Assembly: GCA_031259505.1 (NCBI GenBank) | Contig: JAIRLL010000070.1 | Coordinates: forward strand, 1 to 5,049 | Length of the DNA stretch: 5,049 nt | Origin: Tannerella sp. | Lineage (GTDB): Bacteria; Bacteroidota; Bacteroidia; Bacteroidales; Tannerellaceae | Direction of reading: 5' to 3' | Shown: positions 1-4,795 of the stretch, piece after piece | How positions within the stretch are numbered: position 1 is the stretch's first letter | Layout: every line of letters starts with the position of its first letter | Translations under genes and position numbers: made by a program | The notes under the pieces: model-generated | Seen by the model: only the letters and a program-made list of their open reading frames with translations | What the model was told of the DNA's origin: nothing | The model's database searches: none

Positions 1-1296
1 GTAGAACGCTTTACGGTTGGTAAAGACCGCGAGATGGATATCTATTTAGCCAGATATGACGCGCTTGGCTCGATGGCGCACATCACCATGCTCGAATCGG
101 TCGGACTGCTTGCACACGATGAATGGCGAGCGCTGATGTCCGCGCTGAAAGATATTTTCCGGCTCGCAGAGTCGGGCGGATTCGTCATCGAAGAAGGCGT
201 CGAAGATGTCCATTCGCAAGTAGAACTGATGCTGACACGCCGGCTCGGCGATACGGGCAAGAAAATCCACAGCGGACGTTCGCGCAACGATCAGGTGCTG
301 CTTGACCTGAAACTTTTCACACGGGCGCAGATACAGGAAATCGTCGCCCTGACGTCGGACCTGTTCGACACGCTCGTTGCGCAGAGCAATCGCTACCGGA
401 CGGCGCTCATGCCCGGATATACACACCTGCAGATAGCCATGCCGTCGTCTTTCGGACTGTGGTTCGGCGCGTATGCGGAAAGTCTGGCAGACGACATGCT
501 GCCGATGCTGGCCGCCTACAGGATTTGCAACCGCAATCCGCTCGGCTCGGCTGCCGGCTACGGCTCGTCGTTCCCCCTCAACCGTTCGCTGACAACCGAA
601 TTACTGGGCTTCGACTCGCTGAATTATAACGTAGTATATGCACAGATGGGACGCGGCAAGATGGAACGGACGGTAGCCTCCGCCATGGCAGGCATTGCGG
701 CCACGCTTTCCCGGCTCGCGATGGATGCATGCCTGTTCAGCAGTCAGAACTTCGGCTTCATCAGCCTGCCCGACCGGTATACAACCGGCTCAAGCATCAT
801 GCCTCACAAGAAAAATCCCGACGTGTTCGAACTGACGCGCGCCAAATGCAACAAAATACAGTCGCTCGCGCAGCAAATCACGCTTATCACCAACAATCTG
901 CCGTCGGGCTATTTCCGCGATCTGCAAATCATCAAGGAAGTGTTCCTGCCCTCGTTCGACGAACTTAAAGACTGCCTGCGGATGGTTGCACAGATGATGA
1001 ACGAGGTGAAAATCAACGAACATATTCTCGACGACGATAAATATGCGCTCATATTCAGTGTCGAAGAAGTAAACCGTCTCGTACTGGAAGGTGTCCCCTT
1101 TCGCGACGCATACAGACAGGTCGGGATGGCTATCGATAACGGACAGTTCAAAACCTGCCGACAGGTCGCCCATACGCACGAGGGAAGCATCGGCAACCTT
1201 TGCAACGAACAGATCACGCAACTGCACCGGCAAGTGATACGCGAATTTACATTTGACAAAGTCAACGCGGCCGAACAAAAACTTCTGGCGCTATGA
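1..1296 (+). CDS. argH: Argininosuccinate lyase, 5' end cut by the window
   Basis: This enzyme splits argininosuccinate into arginine and fumarate, the last step of arginine biosynthesis, in the cytoplasm as a homotetramer. The frame is open from base 1, and the residues before the first ATG (VERFTVGKDRE) match the conserved family N-terminus. The ATG at 34 is therefore an internal methionine, and I estimate 15-20 codons are missing to the left. The visible part is 431 residues (family about 450-470). Counting from base 1, it shows the substrate-binding motif HSGRSRNDQ at 90-98, PGYTHLQ at 138-144 with the catalytic-region His142, and the fumarate-lyase signature GSSIMPHKKNP at 263-273 with its mobile-loop serines. 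The stop TGA lies inside the start region of the next gene (ATGA), suggesting translational coupling. No frameshift or missing key residue is seen. Identification is secure. Confidence 0.97.
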   Translation, partial: VERFTVGKDREMDIYLARYDALGSMAHITMLESVGLLAHDEWRALMSALKDIFRLAESGGFVIEEGVEDVHSQVELMLTRRLGDTGKKIHSGRSRNDQVLLDLKLFTRAQIQEIVALTSDLFDTLVAQSNRYRTALMPGYTHLQIAMPSSFGLWFGAYAESLADDMLPMLAAYRICNRNPLGSAAGYGSSFPLNRSLTTELLGFDSLNYNVVYAQMGRGKMERTVASAMAGIAATLSRLAMDACLFSSQNFGFISLPDRYTTGSSIMPHKKNPDVFELTRAKCNKIQSLAQQITLITNNLPSGYFRDLQIIKEVFLPSFDELKDCLRMVAQMMNEVKINEHILDDDKYALIFSVEEVNRLVLEGVPFRDAYRQVGMAIDNGQFKTCRQVAHTHEGSIGNLCNEQITQLHRQVIREFTFDKVNAAEQKLLAL

Positions 1297-1730
1297 AACG
1301 GTATATTCTTTTACTGTGCATGCTCATGGCAGCCTGCGGGGAACTGGAAAACCCGATACCCAACTACCCCGTACATCTCGAACTGGATCTGACAACTTAT
1401 CGGGACAGGACGCTCCGCGACGTGCCCAGTAGCAGGGCGTATACCGTTAAAGACATCAATATCAACATCGAACGGGTCGGCTTCGGCGGCGTATTGGTCG
1501 TACATGCCACTGACGGACTGTTTTATGCCTTCGACCTCGCCTGTCCGCACGAAGCGAACCGCAACACGCTGATCGAAGCCGACGAGAACATTCTCAACGC
1601 CATATGTCCGAAATGCGGCACGAAATACGACATCGCATTCGGCTCGGGCGCTCCCAACGGCGTCAGTAAAAATTATCTGAAGCGATATACCATCGTCGAA
1701 GCCGGCACGCGCCTGACCGTAAGCAATTGA
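1293..1730 (+). CDS. Small lipoprotein with a Rieske-like (C-x-H...C-x-x-C) domain
   Basis: A 145-residue protein. It begins with a lipoprotein signal: KR, a hydrophobic stretch at 4-14, and the lipobox MAAC with Cys15 as the lipidation site, followed by acidic residues (GELEN) that may favour outer-membrane placement. The rest is one small beta-rich domain. RVGFGGVLVVH (61-71) and FYAFDLACPHE (77-87) lead into the first metal-type motif, Cys84-x-His86; Cys105-Pro-Lys-Cys108-Gly follows 19 residues after His86. A classic Rieske [2Fe-2S] protein has C-x-H and C-x-x-H, so the last ligand is Cys instead of His here. GTKYDIAFGSGAP (109-121) resembles the loop after the second Rieske motif. Similar proteins are annotated as Rieske-domain lipoproteins in Bacteroidota, from memory. 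No redox partner is encoded nearby. The start overlaps the argH stop by 4 nt with no clear ribosome site, so translation is probably coupled. Cluster binding is inferred, not shown; a zinc site is an alternative. Confidence 0.85.
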   Translation: MKRYILLLCMLMAACGELENPIPNYPVHLELDLTTYRDRTLRDVPSSRAYTVKDININIERVGFGGVLVVHATDGLFYAFDLACPHEANRNTLIEADENILNAICPKCGTKYDIAFGSGAPNGVSKNYLKRYTIVEAGTRLTVSN

Positions 1731-1790
1731 GGAATCCTCTAATACTTTTTGCCGGCAGAAGCCTTTTAACTGTGGAAAATTTAAATACGA

Positions 1791-1836
1791 AGCCACGGAC
1801 ACACAAAGCATTTTTCCCATTGTGTCTATCCGGGCT
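1791..1836. repeat. Imperfect inverted repeat, possible bidirectional terminator
   Basis: The left arm AGCCACGGACACACAA (1791-1806) pairs imperfectly with the right arm TTGTGTCTATCCGGGCT (1820-1836) across a 13-nt loop containing TTTTTCCC. The arms match at both ends (AGCC/GGCT and CACAA/TTGTG) with a small bulge in the middle. Read on the minus strand, the hairpin is followed by an AT-rich tract (TCGTATTTAAATTTT). It could therefore help end the glyS-FKBP transcript, about 90 nt past the FKBP stop. No pairing energy was computed. Confidence 0.4.
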
Positions 1837-1850
1837 TCCTCTGTGGAACG

Positions 1851-1875
1851 CTGTGTAACGGAGTTTCTTACACAG
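1851..1875. repeat. Perfect 8-bp inverted repeat
   Basis: CTGTGTAA (1851-1858) and TTACACAG (1868-1875) are exact reverse complements around a 9-nt loop. The surrounding CTCTGTG (1839-1845) and CACAGAG (1871-1877) form a second, offset complementary pair. No T-run follows on either strand, so a terminator role is not supported; it belongs to the repeat-rich block around it. Confidence 0.55.
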
Positions 1876-1883
1876 AGAAAAAC

Positions 1884-1910
1884 CTCCGTGTTCTCTCCGT
1901 GTCTCCGTGT
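1884..1910. repeat. Three direct copies of CTCCGTGT
   Basis: Exact octamers occur at 1884-1891, 1895-1902 and 1903-1910, spaced 11 and 8 nt apart. Degenerate relatives occur upstream: CTCTGTGG at 1839, GCTGTGTA at 1850, and the inverse form CACGGACACACAAAG at 1794-1808. The last copy ends 18 bases before the FKBP stop. The pattern looks like the core of an interspersed palindromic element or a decayed short tandem array. Confidence 0.6.
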
Positions 1911-1927
1911 TTGAACAGTTTAAGCGA

Positions 1928-2542
1928 TCATTCCGTATCCCCGTCGATGCCGGCAACGTTTGTCACTTCGATTTCGAATGCCAGTGTGGAATATCCGGGC
2001 GTTATTTGATTGTTATTACTGTCTACCTTTCCTGTTTTTCCGTGAGCAAGTTGCGAGGGTATCCATATTTCCCACTTATCGCCCTTTACCATGTGTTGCA
2101 ATGCTATAGTCCAGCCTTCTTCTGTTGGAATGGGAGGCGTGTAGGTATAGTAATAGGAATCGTATGTGGAACCGGCTATGCTTACGGCAAAAACGGAAGG
2201 CGTTCCGTCGTCGAACAGTTTCTGGTCGAAAACCTTGCCTTTGCTGATGTTCAGATCGCTGCTGGAGGCCACGAACCAGCCCTTGTAATACACTCCGACA
2301 CGGCTGGTGTAGTAAATCTTCTTCTGTCCGTCGCCTTTTTTGAGCACGCGGTAGTAGATGCTGCCGTTGTTTCCGGGCGATTTGAGTTCGGTATATTCGG
2401 GATTTCGGGTGATTTCGTTCCATGCCTGTTCGTTGGCAGCTTTCCATTCGGCCATTATCGCGTCGTCGTTTTCGCTGTCGCTGCACGAGGTCGCGATGGC
2501 GGCCAGCAGGAGAAGCGTCGTATAGAGGTTGATTTTTTTCAT
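1928..2542 (-). CDS. FKBP-type peptidyl-prolyl cis-trans isomerase lipoprotein
   Basis: A 204-residue protein that probably assists folding of envelope proteins by isomerising prolyl bonds outside the cytoplasm. The N-terminus is a lipoprotein signal: KK, hydrophobic 10-17, and lipobox ATSC with Cys20, followed by an acidic SDSENDD tract that may act as an outer-membrane or surface export signal in Bacteroidota. A helical linker (about 28-50) precedes one FKBP domain (about 60-197). Recognisable FKBP landmarks are VYYKGWF (84-90, with Tyr86), KVFD (103-106), EEGWTIALQHMVKGDKW (141-157, with the pocket Trp144), IPSQLAHG (161-168) and STLAFEIEV (185-193, with Phe189). His167 stands where most family members have Tyr (AYG), and a Tyr-rich insert (127-134) precedes the Trp. 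It lies 41 nt downstream of glyS on the same strand with no good promoter in the gap, so co-transcription is likely. Fold assignment is firm; catalytic activity is inferred. Confidence 0.92.
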   Translation of the reverse strand: MKKINLYTTLLLLAAIATSCSDSENDDAIMAEWKAANEQAWNEITRNPEYTELKSPGNNGSIYYRVLKKGDGQKKIYYTSRVGVYYKGWFVASSSDLNISKGKVFDQKLFDDGTPSVFAVSIAGSTYDSYYYTYTPPIPTEEGWTIALQHMVKGDKWEIWIPSQLAHGKTGKVDSNNNQITPGYSTLAFEIEVTNVAGIDGDTE

Positions 2543-2583
2543 TTTGTCTATATAATATTAATGTATATAATCCCTGTTGAGAG

Positions 2584-4125
2584 TTATTGCAGTTGTCGCA
2601 GCAGTGCGGCGAGGCTTACTTTTTCGGCAATGATGGCGTGCAGGCGTTCGACGGGGACACGTTCCTGCTGCATCGTGTCGCGGTAGCGTATGGTGACGGT
2701 CCGGTCGTCGAGCGTCTGATGGTCTACGGTGATGCAGTACGGCGTGCCGATGGCATCCTGGCGGCGGTAGCGTTTGCCGATGGAGTCTTTTTCGTCGTAG
2801 CGGCAGCAGAAGTCGAAGCGCAGCAGATGCAGTATCTCTTCCGCCTTTTCGGGCAGTCCGTCCTTGCGTACGAGAGGCAGCACAGCCAGTTTGACGGGCG
2901 CGAGGGCGGGCGGCAGTTTGAGCAGCACGCGCGTCTCGCCGCCGTCGAGCGTCTCTTCGCAGTACGCGCCCGCCATCAGGCTGAGGAAGACGCGGTCTAC
3001 GCCGATGGAGGTCTCGATGACATATGGCGTATAGCTGCTGTTCAGTTCGGGGTCGAAATACTGTATCTTCTTGCCGGAATATTCTTCGTGCCGGCTCAGG
3101 TCGAAGTCGGTACGGCTGTGTATGCCTTCGACTTCCTTGAATCCGAAGGGCATCTCGAACTCGATGTCGGTGGCGGCGTTGGCGTAGTGCGCCAGTTTGT
3201 CGTGGTCGTGGAAACGGTATTTCTCATCGCCCATGCCGAGCGCCTTGTGCCACTTCATTCGCGCTTCTTTCCAGTGCGCAAACCATGTCAGTTCCTCGCC
3301 CGGACGGACGAAAAACTGCATCTCCATCTGTTCGAACTCGCGCATACGGAAGACGAACTGCCGCGCGACAATCTCGTTGCGGAAGGCTTTGCCGATCTGT
3401 GCGATGCCGAAGGGAATCTTCATGCGTCCCGTTTTCTGCACGTTGAGGAAGTTGACGAAGATGCCCTGCGCCGTTTCGGGGCGGAGATAGACTTTCATGG
3501 CTCCTTCGGCGGTTGAACCCATCTCGGTGGCAAACATGAGGTTGAACTGGCGCACCTCTGTCCAGTTGCGGGAACCGGAGAGGGGGCAGACGATTTCGCA
3601 GTCGATGATAAGCTGTCGCAGGGCTTCGAAGTCGGAATCGTTCAGCGCACGGGAGAAGCGGGCGTGCACTTCGTCGCGACGCGCCTGCTGTTCAAGTACA
3701 CGCGCATTGGTTGTGCGGAATTGCTGCTCGTCGAAGGCGTCGCCAAAGCGTCTGGCGGCTTTTTCGACTTCTTTCCGTATCTTCTCGTCGAGTTTGGCAA
3801 GATGTTCTTCGACGAGCACGTCGGCGCGGTAGCGTTTCTTGCTGTCGCGATTGTCGATAAGCGGGTCGTTGAACGCATCCACATGTCCGGAGGCTTTCCA
3901 GACGGTGGGATGCATGAAGATGGCGGAATCGATGCCCACGATATGGTCGTTGAGCAGCGTCATGCTGTCCCACCAGTATTTTTTGATGTTGTTTTTCAGT
4001 TCGACGCCGTGCTGCCCGTAATCGTACACGGCTCCCAGTCCGTCGTAGATTTCGGATGAAGGGAACACGAAGCCGTATTCCTTGCAGTGTGAAACTATTT
4101 TTTTGAATACATCGTCTTGATTCAT
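2584..4125 (-). CDS. glyS: Glycyl-tRNA synthetase, single-chain alpha2 type
   Basis: This class II aminoacyl-tRNA synthetase charges tRNA-Gly with glycine in the cytoplasm as a homodimer. The product is 513 residues, normal for the bacterial/eukaryote-like single-chain form. Motif 1 is around 17-47 (YGFVFPSSEIYDGL, then YDYG). LRPETAQGIF is at 214-223. Motif 2 is FRNEI (248-252) with RMREFEQMEMQFF (260-272). Motif 3 is around 366-381 (TPYVIETSIGVDR). The anticodon-binding domain begins near 408 (LAPVKLAVLPLV), with DEKDSIGKRYRRQDAIGTPY at 444-463. The frame continues upstream to an ATG at 4182, but I chose the ATG at 4125: MNQDDVFKKI matches the family N-terminus, and a promoter-like element lies between the two candidates. 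The sequence just before the start (AAGAAGATA) is only a weak ribosome-site match, as usual in this phylum. The FKBP lipoprotein follows. All key motifs appear intact. Confidence 0.97.
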   Translation of the reverse strand: MNQDDVFKKIVSHCKEYGFVFPSSEIYDGLGAVYDYGQHGVELKNNIKKYWWDSMTLLNDHIVGIDSAIFMHPTVWKASGHVDAFNDPLIDNRDSKKRYRADVLVEEHLAKLDEKIRKEVEKAARRFGDAFDEQQFRTTNARVLEQQARRDEVHARFSRALNDSDFEALRQLIIDCEIVCPLSGSRNWTEVRQFNLMFATEMGSTAEGAMKVYLRPETAQGIFVNFLNVQKTGRMKIPFGIAQIGKAFRNEIVARQFVFRMREFEQMEMQFFVRPGEELTWFAHWKEARMKWHKALGMGDEKYRFHDHDKLAHYANAATDIEFEMPFGFKEVEGIHSRTDFDLSRHEEYSGKKIQYFDPELNSSYTPYVIETSIGVDRVFLSLMAGAYCEETLDGGETRVLLKLPPALAPVKLAVLPLVRKDGLPEKAEEILHLLRFDFCCRYDEKDSIGKRYRRQDAIGTPYCITVDHQTLDDRTVTIRYRDTMQQERVPVERLHAIIAEKVSLAALLRQLQ

Positions 4126-4149
4126 TATCTTCTTATATTTTGACGGGGA

Positions 4150-4157
4150 CAAAGGTA
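4150..4157 (-). promoter_or_regulatory. Bacteroidota-type -7 element (TACCTTTG) for glyS
   Basis: On the minus strand TACCTTTG matches the Bacteroidota -7 consensus TAnnTTTG exactly and lies 24 bases upstream of the chosen glyS start. Transcription would begin near 4144 and give a short leader of about 20 nt. The -33 TTTG is poorly matched: the nearest TTTG (4173-4176) is only 15 nt away rather than about 20. Position and fit to consensus make this the likely promoter of glyS and the FKBP gene. It also argues against the longer glyS start at 4182, which would lie upstream of the transcript. Confidence 0.6.
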
Positions 4158-4369
4158 CGAAAAAAACAGATTCAAAATTCATCTGATAAATTTTTCCTTC
4201 TTCCTCTTCATATTTCCTTATTATTAATCGTTTTGCCGGAAACGCATCGCACCGGAGGGTACGGACGGGATAATCCGGTTTTGCTGTACATGTTTGATTT
4301 TACATTCACGAATCTTTTCAAAAAATGCACGCCGTTCCGGTAGCGTCATCCCCTCTGTCGCCTTTTTGT

Positions 4370-4416
4370 AACCCTGAACAGTTCTTCAGGCCAACAGGAG
4401 CCTGTATTCCAGGGTT
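4370..4416. repeat. Nested inverted repeat (hairpin inside hairpin)
   Basis: An outer stem, AACCCTG (4370-4376) with CAGGGTT (4410-4416), encloses an inner stem, CAGGC (4387-4391) with GCCTG (4400-4404), which has an 8-nt loop. Both stems are perfect, with internal loops of 10 and 8 nt between them. No T-run follows, so it is not an obvious terminator. It could be a small structured RNA, part of a palindromic repeat, or chance. Confidence 0.4.
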
Positions 4417-4520
4417 GATAAGGTACAAACAGCTTTCTTCCGTCTACTTATACTGTACTCGGCATTAACGGAACATGTGATTGACAGTACCCGTTTCGTA
4501 CAGAAACTGAAAGCGGAACG

Positions 4521-4672
4521 GCGAAGCAATCCGGAACAGAGCGCAGGGCTGGACTGCTCCGGGCTACGCTCTCGCAATGGCGTCCGCCGTCATGACGGAG
4601 ATACCGTTGCCGTCAACAATGGCATCCGTCGTCATTGCGAATGCGAGGTACGAAGCAGGAAGCAATCCGGAA
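4521..4672. repeat. GTCATTGCGA / GAAGCAATCC interspersed palindromic repeat
   Basis: The 14-mer GAAGCAATCCGGAA occurs exactly at 4523-4536 and 4659-4672. Between the copies lies an inverted arm (4551-4582; CTCGCAATGGCG is the reverse of CGCCATTGCGAG) and a direct arm (4631-4668) beginning GTCATTGCGAATGCGAGG. The arms could fold back on each other around the central palindrome. GTCATTGCGAG...GAAGCAATC sequences are, to my knowledge, widespread intergenic repeats in several bacterial phyla. They typically give spurious Arg/Ser-rich peptides such as the RRHCECE-type string encoded here. No transposase is present. The exact ends are uncertain. Confidence 0.7.
4587..4598. repeat. Perfect 12-bp palindrome CCGTCATGACGG
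   Basis: CCGTCATGACGG is its own reverse complement and lies at the centre of the interspersed repeat, between its two inverted arms. It may be the symmetry axis of the element; a protein-binding site is possible but not supported by anything else seen. Confidence 0.5.
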
Positions 4673-4717
4673 TAATATCGCAAAATTACACCGCGCGCAG
4701 TCTAAAAGGATAAATCG

Positions 4718-4725
4718 TATATTTG
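4718..4725 (+). promoter_or_regulatory. Promoter-like -7 element TATATTTG (followed by CAG)
   Basis: An exact match to the Bacteroidota TAnnTTTG consensus on the plus strand, in AT-rich DNA between the interspersed repeat and the 42-bp array. No -33 TTTG is seen about 20 nt upstream, which lowers confidence. A transcript would start near 4731 and run into the array; no start codon of a convincing gene follows inside the window. Confidence 0.35.
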
Positions 4726-4781
4726 CAGAAAATCCGGGATTTCTTTTTCATTACAAGTATTTCATTTATCTCCAAAAATAT

Positions 4782-4789
4782 TAACTTTG
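4782..4789 (+). promoter_or_regulatory. Promoter-like -7 element TAACTTTG directly before the tandem array
   Basis: A second exact TAnnTTTG match, again followed by CAG (TTTGCAG, as at 4722-4728). It lies 6 bases before the first degenerate copy of the 42-bp repeat, so a transcript would begin at about the first repeat base. The upstream region is AT-rich with only a near match to a -33 box (TTTC at 4760-4763, 18 nt away). Confidence 0.4.
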
Positions 4790-4795
4790 CAGCCG

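Larger units (their letters stand above)
1731..1927. other. Convergent intergenic spacer rich in imperfect repeats
   Basis: These 197 bases separate two converging transcription units (argH-lipoprotein and glyS-FKBP). I see no coding frame here. The left part (1731-1790) is AT-rich; the right part (1791-1910) is almost entirely variants of CTCYGTGT and its complement, listed separately. The convergent position suggests a role in termination for both strands, but no textbook GC-rich hairpin followed by a long T-run is present. A small inverted repeat GAGGA-A-TCCTC (1729-1739) overlaps the stop codon of the upstream gene. Confidence 0.7.
4183..4795. other. Gene-free region upstream of glyS
   Basis: Short open frames of 60-80 codons exist on both strands (for example + 4140-4343, - 4386-4577, + 4477-4713). 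None shows a recognisable domain or a good start context, and the last is produced by an interspersed repeat. The region runs from an AT-rich stretch (about 4183-4235), through mixed sequence with a nested hairpin (4370-4416), into the GTCATTGCGA-type repeat (4521-4672), then AT-rich DNA with two promoter-like elements (4718, 4782). No tRNA, rRNA or known riboswitch was recognised. Confidence 0.65.

Noticed and set aside
34..36. ATG at 34 as the argH start
   Set aside because: The frame is open back to base 1, and the upstream residues (ERFTVG) are conserved in the family; the true start lies outside the window.
2543..2583. A separate promoter for the FKBP gene
   Set aside because: The 41-nt spacer is AT-rich but has no TAnnTTTG match; read-through from glyS explains expression more simply.
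1907..2686. 259-codon open frame on the + strand opposite the FKBP gene
   Set aside because: It runs antisense through the FKBP gene and into glyS, with a product rich in Phe, Val and Cys and no domain.
2587..3516. 309-codon open frame on the + strand opposite glyS
   Set aside because: It is antisense to a clearly conserved synthetase and has no recognisable domain; long antisense frames are common opposite GC-rich coding DNA.
4126..4182. Longer glyS start at 4182 adding 19 residues
   Set aside because: The extra residues do not resemble the family N-terminus, and a promoter-like TACCTTTG lies between the two start codons.
4386..4577. 63-codon open frame on the - strand
   Set aside because: Short, no start context or domain, and it overlaps the repeat element and the nested hairpin.
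4681..4688. Minus-strand TAATTTTG as a promoter
   Set aside because: It matches the -7 consensus but has no -33 element and would only transcribe the interspersed repeat; chance matches are expected in AT-rich DNA.
4477..4713. 78-codon open frame on the + strand
   Set aside because: Most of it is the translation of the GTCATTGCGA-type interspersed repeat, which typically gives Arg/Ser-rich pseudo-peptides.
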